A DNA stretch of 42,022 nt from Mesostigma viride. Taxonomy: Eukaryota; Streptophyta; Mesostigmatophyceae; Mesostigmatales; Mesostigmataceae. The notes below the pieces were generated by a model, which did no database searches, was not told the DNA's origin, and saw nothing but the letters and a program-made list of their open reading frames with translations. The position numbers were made by a program, and so were the translations under genes. Every line of letters starts with the position of its first letter. The stretch's first letter is position 1. Location: the NCBI GenBank assembly GCA_009746045.1, contig RPFO01000380.1, forward strand, positions 1,680,583-1,722,604. Direction: 5' to 3'. Positions 29,596-40,659 of this stretch are shown here, piece after piece.

Positions 29596-31229
29596 TCAAT
29601 TGAACTCTCTTTGTAGCTGCCCATTCAGTGTAGATACCACAACATCCAATGGTGCTGTGGTGAAAAATGTGGAGGGGTATACCCCAGAACCCCAACGTGG
29701 GTGCAACAGGACCTTGCAGCAGCCAGCATTAGCAGTCTTATATCCCAGTAGGTACTCCATGGAATCCACCTCGCTGTACACGACTTGTGTCTCCCTGTGT
29801 ACCATCTGCACGCCAAGGACATCATGGCCAGCAACACAGTCCATGGAGTGTGATACATTGTTTAGCATGTAATTACAGCTCGGTGAAGAGACCATCCCAT
29901 CCATACCTTCCATAAAATAGATCGTCAGGAAGGCTGTAGGTTACGCAAGCGGCCGCTTTGGCGGAGAACTGTGGACATCTCAGCGGAGAACGCTGGGAGA
30001 CTGTGCTCAACTGTACTGTGAACGAATGTGCAGGCCCAGGGCACCCCCCTGATGGATGCCACGGCGGACGCCGCCAGCTAGCTAGAGGTACTGCAAAGTA
30101 AGCAAAGGAATGTTAATGGGTGGCACTGCGTGCCCGGTTGCCAACTCAAGGAATGAAAGAGACACTGTTCTACCACAGTGACACTGCCCCTCTGTACACG
30201 CAAGGATCGAGGATGGCCTCACCGGGAGACCCGAGCAAGGGTCCATGTAGTCCGCCCAGTGGCCCTCCGCAGCCAGGGTTGCCTCCAATGTCCTGGAAAA
30301 CTTGAGGAACTGGCATCAGTTAACAGCAGCAGAACAGGGTGCACACACACAGACACGGGTGTCGTGGCGTATAAGCCAGTTTACACCGGGGATGGTGGCA
30401 GCCGGTAGGGTGGCATGACGCCCACGATGCAGCGATGCAGGGTTTGTACAACAGTTGAGCGCCGGACATGTGAACACCCTGGCAAATGTGTTGGTTACCG
30501 TGTGCGTGCATGCACTTATGCGTGCTGAGCATCAACTGCCTACCGCGAGCACACTACACCGTGGGCACTTTGGGAGTTAAGGGCAGCGTGTAAAAACAAA
30601 GGTGCGGTGGCGCAAGACGCCACCTTCTGCTAGACATTCCCACAGAAAACCTATATGACAAATACTTCAGATAAAACAGCTTACTATGACAGCGCGCGCA
30701 CCTCGTCCAGCGGGCGTTCCTCTCATCCCACCCACCGAACCAGCGGCTATAAATACTATGACGCAAGCGCGCCCACCTCGTCCAGCGGGCGTTCCTCTCA
30801 TCCCACCCACCGAACCAGCGGCTATAAATACTATGACGCAAGCGCGCCCACCTCGTCCAGCGGGCGTTCCTCTCATCCCACCCACCGAACCAGCGGCTAT
30901 AAATACTACGACGCAAGCGCGCCCACCTCGTCCAGCGGGCGTTCCTCTCATCCCACCCACCGAACCAGCGGCTATAAATACTATGACGCAAGCGCGCGCA
31001 CCTCGTCCAGCAGGCGGTTCTTCTCGTCCTCAATATCCGCGCCCACACCCGCCAAGTCCAGCCGCGCACGCTGGTTCGTGGGTATGATCAGCAGTTGCGA
31101 CACGTCCACGCCAGGGAAGATGGCGCGCAGCTCCTCCGTGTACGGCTTTGGGCACGCTGGTAGAGACAGAAGCGCACTTTGCAAGAGACAAAGAGAATCA
31201 AAAAGAGGTGCCGCATCGCCGTTAGCCAT
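29596..31229 (-). CDS. MMADHC: MMADHC-like cobalamin trafficking protein, C-terminal exons
   Basis: Three exons: 31156-31002, 30300-30223 and 29805-29596. Borders are TCTCTACCAG/, /GTGCGC, TCCTCAAG/, /GTGAGG and GGCGTGCAG/, and all junctions keep phase. The product reads CPKPYTEELRAIFPGVDVSQ...EKNRLLDE, then FSRTLEATLAAEGHWADYMD-PCSGLP, then VYSEVDSMEYLLGYKTANAG and CCKVLLHPRWGSGVYPSTFF. The series CP...FPGV, GHWADYMDPCSGL and GCCKV..H..WG follows the C-terminal domain of MMADHC (cblD), which directs cobalamin to cytosolic methionine synthase or mitochondrial methylmalonyl-CoA mutase. The 5' part is not resolved. Either another exon lies upstream of 31156, or the first exon extends without splicing to the in-frame ATG at 31229 (MANGDAAPLF). 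The stop is TGA 29596-29598. The intron after the first exon is filled by the 75-bp repeat. Confidence 0.8.
30690..31015. repeat. 75-bp tandem repeat re-copying the MMADHC exon end and splice donor
   Basis: CCTCGTCCAGCGGGCGTTCC starts at 30701, 30776, 30851 and 30926, and a variant, CCTCGTCCAGCAGGCGG, at 31001, exactly 75 bp apart. On the minus strand each copy contains CTGGACGAG/GTGGGCGCG, matching the genuine exon end CTGGACGAG/GTGCGCGCG at 31002. The remainder is intron-like and contains CGGCTATAAATACTA on the plus strand. Repetition of a 75-base (25-codon) unit makes long false open frames on both strands. Confidence 0.92.
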
Positions 31230-31410
31230 GGAGTGCGGCTGGCTGGTAAGAGCAAGGGATGTGTCTGCCTGGGATGCAGGGCATCGGGGGCAAGGGGGGG
31301 GGGGGGGGTAGAGAAAGGAGACCAAGACAAACGACGGGGCACGGCTGCTATGGGTTTCAGGGGATATTTAGAGATGCAAATTGTAGCCCAGCTTTGTTGT
31401 CGTTGTCCAC

Positions 31411-31622
31411 CTAAGTGAGCTTTGCTTCTGGGTGGTCCGCAGCCAAGTCAGGATATCTACGTGCCTTCTCGCTGGCTGCATCCCGCGCCTTCATCAATCC
31501 GCGCCTAAATGACGACAGCCGACGTGGGGGAAACTGCAAACTGTGTTAACAGAAGCATAATTTATTAAAGCGCTAAGCACTCTTGAAGATGGACTGAGTC
31601 TTACCGACAGAGGCCATGACAT
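31411..31622 (-). CDS. Candidate 46-aa two-exon gene
   Basis: A minus-strand ATG (31622-31620) opens MSWPLS, then a donor GTAAG. A 71-base intron (31534-31604) ends in TTTGCAG, and the second exon (31533-31411) continues FPPRRLSSFRRGLMKARDAA and SEKARRYPDLAADHPEAKLT to a TAG. Donor, acceptor and phase agree. The charged amphipathic helix resembles a small organellar or complex subunit in style only. No family is recognised. It could also be an upstream exon of MMADHC, but the stop codon argues against that. Confidence 0.35.
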
Positions 31623-32673
31623 TTCCAGGAAGCCGTACACAAACACAACAAGGGCAGCTAGAATTCGTTCACTATGGTATATGCCAGTAGAACGTACAAT
31701 GCACGGAATACTCGATGTCTTCGGACGCCGTCACTGGATGTAAGACGCACTTCATACTTTGAGTTTAGGAAAATAGCAAGTATATGGTACTTGAAAGCGG
31801 GACTCCAAATAGTTAATCGTGACAGTGCTGGAGTGTCGACATCTTTCTGTTAGTGATGATCGATCGAGATCTAGATCACCCGCCAGACACCCTCGTTTAC
31901 TGTGTGCTCGACAGCTCCCATCTTCTAAATAAGAGCATGCCACCAGTTGAAGCGGATTTAGCTATAAGTATGTTGTCCAGTCGCCCCCGAGAGCCTTGAC
32001 CTAGTATAACTGAGTTGCAATTGCCCACAAAATTTATTGTAACCGATGAACAGGCAGGAAGCTGCTATCAATTAAGCTCGCATCACGTGCGGCTTATCTG
32101 CCTCGAGCGGAATGCTGTGCTGCTTGGCACGCGGTACAGAACAGGCATGCAAGGAACACTGATTGGCTATCCTGACTTGTGCTCGAGGTTCTGCTCGGTT
32201 GCCGTGTAAATGGGAAGGCCGCCAATTATTATTTTCCTCGCCACGCTCGCCATACCAATTTATTGCCAGTTCGCCACTTGCCAGGTTGCCACTTGTACTT
32301 ACGAGAGGTGCACATTCCTCGCAAACGGATACCAGTTATTTCTGCGGCATTGATCTACCGGTAACCGGCCCCACACTCAACACTGCGGCCTGCGCCACTG
32401 GGCAGTGGGAAAGGAACCAAATCTTCAGCTGACCTCTGTCCTCTTCTGTCACCTTGCTTTGCCTCGACACGGCGTGGCGCGACGGTCTGAGCTGGGCTTA
32501 CGTCCTTTTGCGTACGGAGGCATTCATGCATCCAACCGGGCTCGCTTGCCATGTGCACAATTCTGGTGATACGTGGCCCTCTCTGGTGGCAACACAACAG
32601 CCAGCAAGGCCACACTGGATAAAGGTTTCCAGGCATTCCCCCCACTCCGAACTCTTGCGAGAAAAAAACAGCC
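31623..32673. promoter_or_regulatory. Intergenic region between divergent genes (HCF136 promoter side)
   Basis: About 1 kb with no supported gene. It must contain the HCF136 promoter because the HCF136 ATG is at 32674. No TATA box or known motif stands out. Open frames here are short and not protein-like. Confidence 0.4.
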
Positions 32674-34696
32674 ATGGCGACTGTACAAACCGTGCTCTCC
32701 AAGGGTGCTTGCCTTGTTCAAGGCATTAACGCCGTGCCGTCGCACGTTGGCCTGCGCCGGTGCGCCGAGGCCCCCAGCGCTCGCGATGCCTGCGTTTCTG
32801 CTGCTTCCGAAAATACCGCCAGGCTAAGGCGGGCTGCTGTGACATCATGCTCGCTTTCTGCTTCTGAGCCGGAGGGCTCGTCCCTGTCCCGGCGTGCCGT
32901 CTTGTCAGCTGGAGCGGGTGTAGGAATTGCTTCCCTGCTTCCTGGTGGCACGCCTGCGGCGTTCGCCGAGGCTTTGGATTCTAATGAGAAGTACTGGGAG
33001 ACCATCCCGTTGCCGGTTGACAAGGAGATTGTGCTCCTTGACATCACATTCCCCACGGCTACTCACGGTAAGATTATGGTAGTAGTTGCTGATATTTTGA
33101 GATTAGTGCGTTGCAGTGGTGGACCTCCCTCCGGATCCCATCCCTCTCGCTCTGCTAGGCGCGGATTGCCAAGATCTTGTATGTTTTGCGGTGCTTCTTA
33201 CAGCCTATGCCCCCGGCCGCGTCTACTACCGTCTACAGGTTTCATCGTCGGAACGCGGCAAACCTTGCTGGAAACAGTCGACGGTGGTTTAACATGGGAG
33301 GTGCGCAACATCAGCGGTCAAGCCCAATCCGACGACGACGACGACGAGGGTGGCGGGATCAACTATCGTTACAACAGCATCAGCTTCAGCGGCAAGGAAG
33401 GCTGGATCGTAGGTAAGCCGGCCATCCTCTTCCACACCGTGGACGAGGGCAAGACGTGGGAGCGCATCCCGTTGTCGGCGAAGTTGCCGGGCAACCCGGT
33501 CACCGTCTACGCGCTCAACGACAAGGGCGGAGCGGAGATGACCACCGACCAGGGTGCTCTCTACGTGACCTCTAACGCAGCCTACACGTGGAAGGCCGCC
33601 GTGGAGGAGACGGTCTCGGCCACGCTCAACCGCACCGTCTCGTCCGGCATCAGCGGGGCGTCCTACTACACAGGGAGCTTCTCCACCATCAACCGCCGTG
33701 AGGACGGCACGTACGTGGGCATCTCCAGCCGCGGCAACTTCTACATGACATGGGAGCCAGGCCAGGTGCGCGCGCGCGGCCATGCAATATCTCCCAGCCT
33801 AGTTGATCTGATATCCATCGCGCGGTTTGATCTGTCGTCTGACTGGACACACATGCTGCTCTGTACAGTACGGTTGTGTTGTCGTCACATGGACCCCTGC
33901 TAGCTAGACGTTTGCCTGCTTGCGAGTTGCTGTTTGGGACGCGGGAACTGAATGCTCTGTGCGCCTGTTCTCGTGCTCTCCCGTGTGCGTGCCTGTTTGC
34001 GTGCGCTTTTGTCTGCTCGCCTGTTGGCAGCCGTTCTGGTACCCCCACAACCGCAACGCCGCGCGCCGCATCCAGAGCATGGGCTTCCGGCGTGATGGCG
34101 GCCTGTGGCTACTCACCCGCGGTGGCGGCCTCTTCTTCGGTCAGGGCTTGGACGTGAGTCGTGTGCGCACCTCTGCCGCAACAGTAGAAGCGGGCATCCT
34201 TGCAGCAGAATGCTGCCCCCTCGGCCACTGCTGCAGGCCGCGCCGCTGGTGCTTTTGGTGGCTATGAAGACACTCACACACAAACACGTACAAATGAGAT
34301 AGGGTAGGGGCTAGACATGCTCCAGGTATCGTAGCTGTGGTCTTGTCGCCGCGGCTGCCCCACTTGGCACCCCTCCACATGTTGGACCCATGGGGGTAGC
34401 CCTGCCGGTGCACTCCAGGGTGTGGTGGGAGCTAGTGAGTGAAGAACGGCGATGGGAACGATGATTATATGTCAAAACTAATACAAGTCGCAATGGGAGT
34501 AGTGGCAGATATGAACCGCACTCGCTGACTGGGTCGGTCCTCCCCTGCCTCGCCCCCTTGCTCTCTTCGGCGCAGGTAACGGGCGACATTGATTTCGACG
34601 AGGTGCGGCTCGGCTCGCGTGGTTTCGGCGTCCTGGACCTGGGCTACCGCACCGACGTGAGTGAACGGATTACACAGCAACGCGGCCGCACTTCAC

Positions 34697-34749
<53 letters not shown>

Positions 34750-36181
34750 TGTGTGCAAGCAATGCTGGCGCTGCTGTGCCGGGAACGCGCTGGAGGTGAG
34801 GCACCAACGATGTTGGATGTTGGGGGACGAATAGGGGGAAAGAAGAGGATATGGACGGGCGGGGGCCTCCCACTTCACTTTCAGGGCCGTATGGAACACT
34901 TGGCGAGAGACAGGAGTACGGCAGGAAAAAAGCACATTTTGGCGAATTAATCAACTTTGGGGGTCGCGAGTAAATACTTTGGTCCGTGCCGCTCAAATAT
35001 GGACAATTCCTGGGATGTGACATGCAGATTCTGAGTGCCCTTATCAAGATCTATCGATTGCACTTCTGAAACTTTTACTTGGACCCCCCAACAAGCGACT
35101 TGGTCTGTCTTAGCTTTTGCCCATTTGATGCGTAATTATCAGTTTACAGCCATTTTAACCTGTCTTGTAGGCCTACTATCACTCAAAAGAAAACGGACTT
35201 TGTGGACTCTAAGGTGTGATCCTGGATCCTCTCGCGGAGATCTGCAGACTGAGCTACTTCAGATAAAATTCAAACTTGATATTTTAGCCCCAGTCTACGA
35301 TGGTAGTCCGGTCTCTCGCCAAGTGTCTCGTATGTCACCATGCGTTACTGGGTGTGCGTGGGTGTGTGTGGGCGGGTGTGAACGTGTCCACCACAGAGGG
35401 CATACGGCCCTTCTCCTTCATTGACTTGTCGGTGCTCATGGAATGTGACGGTGACATGGTGGCAAGGTTTTTTTTCGGGCCGTTGGCACGTTGAACAGGG
35501 GAACAACCAGGGGCCCAAAGGGGGGGAAAAGTGGAGTGTTGCAGGATGAGGGAGATGCGGAGCATCCAGCTGGATACAGGGTCCCACCACCTGCCCTGAT
35601 CCTCGCGTATCTGTTGATTTGTGGGTGGCCCTAATACTTGTCATTTTTTCTTGCACGGGCAGAGCGAGCTGTGGGCTGCGGGTGGCAGCGGCACGCTCCT
35701 GGTCAGCTTTGACGGCGGCAAGACGTGGAAGCGCGACAAGACCGTGGACGAGGTGGCGGCCAACCTGTACGCTGTGCGGTGAGTGACGCACGCTAGCAGT
35801 GGCTTGCGCCGAGCGATGGGTCATGGGAGGTCACAGCCAGGCCCTTGCTGCGCGCACGCCTCTGGTGGCGACGGAATGGACCTTCTGTGCTGCCGTGTGT
35901 TTGGAAGTTGTTGGATGCCGCAGTTGTTGAAAGTCATTCCCTTTCCCAGGGTTCCATGGACATGTAGCCGTGTGGGGTGTGGTCGTATTCTGGCCTGCGC
36001 TGGTCGACTCCTTGATATTGGCCGATCGTCAACGCAGCAAGTTGGCTGCATTCCAGCGCAGGCTGTTGATTCTTGCCACCCTTGGGCTCCTCCTTCCTCG
36101 ACCCCCCCACGCAGGTTCTATAATGAGAAGCTGGGCTTCATCCTCGGCAACAATGGTGTCCTCCTCCGCTACTTTGCCTAA
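32674..36181 (+). CDS. HCF136: HCF136/Ycf48, photosystem II stability and assembly factor
   Basis: Six exons: 32674-33067, 33239-33765, 34031-34153, 34576-34656, 35663-35778 and 36115-36181. All are GT-AG and phase-consistent, giving 435 residues. The first ~98 residues are a bipartite targeting peptide: a Ser/Ala/Arg-rich transit part, then twin arginine SRRAVL (73-74), a hydrophobic stretch and AFA, a likely cleavage site before EALDSNEKYWETI. That predicts Tat-dependent delivery to the thylakoid lumen. The mature part is the seven-bladed propeller of the family: GFIVGTRQTLLETVDGG, ISFSGKEGWIVGKPAILFHT, NRTVSSGISGASYYTGSF, RDGGLWLLTRGGGLFF, ELWAAGGSGTLLVSFDGG and GFILGNNGVLLRYFA. It stabilises newly made D1 and early PSII assembly intermediates. 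An acidic DDDDDEGGG insert near residue 170 is a local feature. The frame is intact throughout. Confidence 0.96.
34699..34753. repeat. (GT)n microsatellite in HCF136 intron 4
   Basis: About 24 uninterrupted GT units, then GTTTGTGTGTG. It lies 40 bases past the exon 4 donor. Confidence 0.95.
35986..36027 (-). repeat. Short R1-type fragment in HCF136 intron 5
   Basis: TTCTGGCCTGCGCTGGTCGA then CTCCTTGATAT matches one end of R1 (TTTCTGGCCTGCGCTGGTTG near 39673, CTCCTTGATATGG). Confidence 0.65.
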
Positions 36182-36946
36182 ACAACCACAGCGCGCCGAA
36201 ACGCATCCCCTGACATGGGGATAACCACACACTCCTGTGTTGGGTGACATTTGGATTCCCTTGGACGAAAGTACCCTCCCACATATGAGGTTTTGATCTG
36301 TGTAGATTCGGTCTGTCCAAGCAGTCAAGGGCACTCTGTGGAGAACAAAATTGATAAGCATTAGATGGCAATTTTTGCGCCAAGGAAACGTCTGGTGCAG
36401 TATCTTTGACACTTGACATCGAGTTAGATCACACCTGCATACGTATAGCTATCACTAAGGTCACAGATATCTTCACACCTGGCTGTTATTTCGTATCTTT
36501 TCATCGCTAAATAATATCGTGCATGGATGCACGTGTTAGTATCGAAACCAGTCCCTGAGTTATAGGGCAATGTAAACTTATCATGATCAAACTAATAACT
36601 GTATTATCAACAAACAGACATGGGTATTCCAACAACAACAACAATGTAAACTTGCACATGGGTATACTGAACATGCGGTCAATTAACTAAAATCTTATTC
36701 CAGGGAGCTAGACAACAATCTCTTAGACAGTTGTGTTGCGACATGCCACGTCTCGAGCTTAATACCACCGATCTGCCCACGAGCCATGAGCGGAGAGCCA
36801 CGAGGTACGTAGCCATGGCTGACGGCGGCGCCCATGACTTCCACGTTTGGGCTCCAAAGTTGGCCGGGAATATCACCATCGCTTCGTCTAATGTCTAAGA
36901 CGCACGTGTACGTTGATATATTTCCCCAAACCTACTACGCGATATC
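36182..36946. other. 3' flank of HCF136; nothing else seen
   Basis: AT-rich sequence with CAACAACAACAACAATG near 36630. TGTAAACTT occurs at 36569 and 36644. No gene is supported. Confidence 0.4.
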
Positions 36947-39386
36947 ATGACGAGCAAAAGCTCCACGACGCAACGCAGCTTGGCGGCTGCGATGAGCAAT
37001 GCAAACACGCCTGCAGCTTCAGCTGCAATGCCGCCTCCTGCCCTCTCAGGCAGCGGTGACACTAACCAAGCGCTAGTGGTCTACTCAGCTCCTCCCGAGG
37101 CCTCGCCCTCGGCATCGCCTGAGCCCAAACGCAGTTGCCCTGCGGACCTGCGCTGGCCAGAGTGAGGTCGCCTTCGACATCAACTCTCCCGGCTATTGGC
37201 AACGCACCCCGACCCAATTCATGGATGACGTGTTTTTCGGCACGCACGCCTCGCTTGTACTGTGCAGGCACCTTCACACCCAGCATCGCCTCAACCTGGG
37301 TAACGGCACCAAAGCCCCGCATTTGATTCAGGTCACTGCGGACCTTCTTCATGTTATACCCCTCGCCCCCGCCTTCAGCGGATTGCTCTCTGCTACCTCC
37401 TAGGGTGCACCGCGGACGAGATCTGGGATCTCCCGCCCTCCGCTCCCGCCCCCACCACCCTCACCGAAACCACATTTTGCTTCATCCTTACGGAGCTCCT
37501 TGCACAGCATGTGACCCCCCTTGCCGCAGATGTGGCGGCAATGGGAAGCACGCTGACTGCCGAGCTCCCCCTCCTAGCTCTCCACCATCTCCACCGCCAC
37601 CTCCACCCTCCTCGCCTCCTACAGCGCCACCACCGGCCCACCTCCGACGCCATCACCGCCCAGCTCCCCGCCATCGACCAGCGCCTCAAGGACAACGCCA
37701 TCGCCATCGCGTGCCTGCAAAACACCGCAGGCCTCACCGCCCCTGGGCGGTGAAGGACATTGCCGCCAAGCCAGCCCCCGCTGGCCCGGCGGGCGATGCT
37801 CCTCCCACCCAGACCTGGGCGGACATGCTTAAGCAACACACCACCTCCACCACCTCCGCCGTCGCAGCACAGCTCCAGCAGCAGACGCTCGACCGATCCG
37901 CGAGGAGGCCGAGCTCGCCAAGCGCAGCCTCAACGTCATCGTCAAGAACTTCGACCTGGTGGAAGGTGAGAATTCGGAGAAGCTTGCACATGCGTTTGAG
38001 AGAGAAATCCTTGGTCACATGGGCCTTACTGGTGAGATATTGAGCTGGTCGACCACCGCGTTCCCCGCTCGCGGGGCCAAGGCAGCCCTGGGCGCCCCCG
38101 CTTCTTCTCACCTTTAAGAACCCGGCGGACACGATTTCTTTGCAGTAGCGCTGCTGCCATTGGTGCACCCATTTCTCTGCCTCTGGTTGCTGTTGACCCA
38201 ACTGTGTCTGAAAAACACCCTGCCTCCCTCGTGCACGTCGCTAGCTACGAGAATGAAATCCCCGGCACAAGCTAGCGCTGCAAACAGGCCTCCCTACGTT
38301 CACCACACCACTATACGCATGTGTGAAATTGAACAACAAAGCCCATGCTCTCAGTAACACCTACTGGCGCTCCAAGGGCCTGCCGGCGAGCACCGCAAGC
38401 GCATGCTCTTCAAGGTCCTCGTCCTCACGACCGGTGCTTACGTATGGCGCCGAGGCATGGATGTCCACTCACGGACACGCTGGCCGCCAAGCTAGACGGC
38501 ACGGTTTACAGGATGCTCCGACAGGTCCTGAATGTAGGGTTTTCCAAGCATATAGGTCATCAGAGTCTTTGTATCAGGTACCTATGCCTCGTATTTCGGA
38601 CGAGATTAGGCAGCGTAGGATAGCATTTGTAGGACATCTTGCTCACACCAGCTATCAGGTAGATACCGCCCTTGGTCTGGCCGGCCCCCAGCGGCTTGGC
38701 CAATCAGGGCGGCACATCCTGACCTGGCCTGGCCCCAAGGACATTCCTAGAAAGCTAGGTAAACCTGCCATGAACTACATCCAGGTGTTGCTGGCCGACC
38801 TAGTGGTCCCAGCTCCGACGGTTTAATTGAACACCGCATTCACTCCCTTGAGCTCTCTTATTTGTCCAGACTGCTATATGCAGAACAAGAAGAGGTGTCA
38901 GAAGATTAATTGTCCAGGCTCACACGTCAGCCCCTGTGGGCAAGCCCCCCCCCCCCCCCCAAGCGGAAGGGACGTTTTGCTGAGTAGTGTAGGAGTATTT
39001 TGCTGAGGCGTTTTGCTGAGTAGTGTATAGGATTTTTCTAGACTAGATAGCTTAGAGTTAGCTTAGTTCGATTACGCAGCTTCGCCCACCTCCACCCATC
39101 CAGCAATTAAGGAATATGAGCTACATGATCTCCCAACAGAGTCATGTTATAATTTAATTAATAGTTTAATTTAATGCTCTCAGTCTCAAGGCGCTGCGCC
39201 CCCCTAGCTCAATAAAGGGCGGGCACGATTGACAGTAGGCACTAGTACCGGCGCAACGCCGGTCCTCGATCGATCTCCTACTCTAGTCCTATCTATATGT
39301 TACACAGGCACCTCATGCACATGCGCACGGTGTAGGTGATGTACGGTAGAGCTACGCTATTAATTAATTAATTAATTAATTAATTA
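36947..39386 (+). mobile_element. Degenerate LINE: ORF1 remnant joined to the RT C-terminal end
   Basis: From ATG 36947 an ORF1-like protein can be followed through several frameshifts: MTSKSSTTQRSLAAAMSNAN, then DDVFFGTHASLVLCRHLHTQ, then AELAKRSLNVIVKNFDLVEG and LLLTFKNPADTISLQ near 38105-38147. This last pair is the shape of LINE ORF1 nucleic-acid-binding domains. Endonuclease and most of the reverse transcriptase are absent. At about 38390-38826 the tail of a non-LTR RT protein appears: KRMLFKVLVL, VLTYGAEAWM, LTDTLAAKLDGTVYRMLRQV and ISDEIRQRRIAFVGHLAHTS, again across frameshifts. A 3'-UTR-like stretch follows (AATAAAGG near 39212), and the region ends in an AATT run at 39357-39386. It is a dead, internally deleted copy. 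Confidence 0.75.
39357..39386. repeat. (AATT)n microsatellite
   Basis: Seven TTAA units. They lie between the LINE remnant and the CTCCGTTGGGAGTCA motif. Confidence 0.9.
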
Positions 39387-39395
39387 TCAACATCA

Positions 39396-39705
39396 CTCCG
39401 TTGGGAGTCAATGTAGCACATATCCCTGAGAAGGGGCTCACCACTAGACACTCCCGGCCAGTTAGGCTCGAAACACACGCCCTGATCAAGCATGCTGTTT
39501 CCGGCCCCACCGTCTAGGTCATGTAGTCGCTCTACACGTAAGCCAGCCATAATTTCAATGCACAAGGATACACATTTCCATCACCATTCATCTTCATCAT
39601 CCTGAACGACTCGAACACGCGGACAAGATAACGGCAGGCTCGAGCTACCATGGTCCGGATTCTCCCGATTTCTGGCCTGCGCTGGTTGTCTCCTTGATAT
39701 GGCTT
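39396..39705 (-). mobile_element. Repeat element: CTCCGTTGGGAGTCA motif plus inverted R1
   Basis: CTCCGTTGGGAGTCA at 39396-39410 adjoins the AATT run. At 39560-39705 R1 lies in inverse orientation to 29263-29400. Read on the minus strand, R1 is followed by about 150 bases and then TGACTCCCAACGGAG and the microsatellite. That looks like the 3' end of a retroelement with a microsatellite tail. The superfamily is not certain. Confidence 0.5.
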
Positions 39706-40074
39706 TTAATACATTCTAGGCTACTTGCTGCAAGAGTGGAATGTAAGCAGCACTTGTTCTAGGTGCCTCAAGGGCACCGGCACCCTTATGATCTTCACAC
39801 TATGCCCAGCTAAGGGGGAGTATGTCATGTGGGGGAAGATCATCATGGCTATACAAGAGCTAGGGCATGGCTTCTCTAGCTACAGAGAGCATCTCTCTGC
39901 ATGGCATAGCATGGCTAAATTCTTAATGCAATGTTCATCCATGGGGGTCCCATTATAGACAAAGCATGGCTAAATGTTGAAGGCATCATCCATGGGGGCC
40001 ATTATGGGCGCACATGCGCGTGGACCACATGCTAGGCTAAGCCTTACTAATCTACACTACTGGTACATATATTC
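39706..40074. other. Gap with imperfect duplication
   Basis: GCATGGCTAAATTCTTAATG (39910) and GCATGGCTAAATGTTGAAGG (39964), each followed by ATCCATGGGGG..CATTAT, form a ~54-bp direct duplication. No gene is seen. Confidence 0.45.
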
Positions 40075-40355
40075 CTAGTCTGAGGTGGCCCATGCAGGAG
40101 GGGGCTGCCAGGGCTTGTGGTCAACGTGGATGACCGCCCCCCTCCAGTATACCGGCTTCCCCCTTGCGCTCTGCCGGAGCTGAAGGTAGGTCGGCCATAG
40201 CTCGCGTCGCCGCTGTTGCTGGGCCAGGGTCAAGTCGTCGTCCAGCGTGAAGCGAGTCTCCGAGAGCTTCTTGCGGCATTTAAGGAACGCCAGCTTGTCC
40301 GCCAGAGCTACGCTATACAGGCAGCAGATCGGCCCCCTTTGCCTGAGCCCGCCAC
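40075..40355 (-). pseudogene. LINE ORF1 C-terminal fragment
   Basis: The minus-strand open frame reads ICCLYSVALADKLAFLKCRK, then FTLDDDLTLAQQQRRRELWP and GKPVYWRGAVIHVDH, stopping at 40075-40077. The segment LDDDLTxxQQxxRRxLWPxxxxLR with a following K/R-xx-WRGxxIxV is characteristic of LINE ORF1 C-termini. It is a truncated copy, opposite in strand to the LINE at 36947. Confidence 0.65.
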
Positions 40356-40503
40356 AACATAACTATAAAATGAGCAGATAGCTCAAGAAACAACGCTGCA
40401 GTGCTCTTATAGTCTCGATCGAGCGCTAGCCAGGTACTGGTCATGGTCCGGAATCCAAACATTTCATGCCTGTGCTCATATTAATTAATTAACTAGACTC
40501 GTG

Positions 40504-40520
40504 CTCCCGTTGGGGAGTCA
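40504..40520. repeat. CTCCCGTTGGGGAGTCA motif next to microsatellite, copy 4
   Basis: The motif follows a TTAATTAATTAA run (40480-40492) and precedes a GGAT run (40540-40555). On the minus strand it would be the tailed end of the fragment read from 40822 downwards. Confidence 0.55.
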
Positions 40521-40659
40521 CGGATCGGCATTAACCCCGATGGATGGATGGATGGGTGCAAACAGTCCTACCGGTCTAATCTGATCTACATCGGCGACAT
40601 AATACATCTATCTAACAGCATTCTAACTACAACATCTATCTAGACAGCCGCACGCTGCC

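Noticed and set aside
30554-31311. Frames of 130-220 codons across the 75-bp repeat
   Set aside because: The repeat unit is a multiple of three and keeps frames open by duplication. The real gene here is the spliced MMADHC on the minus strand.
33176-33783. Alternative frames inside HCF136 exon 2 on both strands
   Set aside because: Shadows of the well-supported HCF136 exon.
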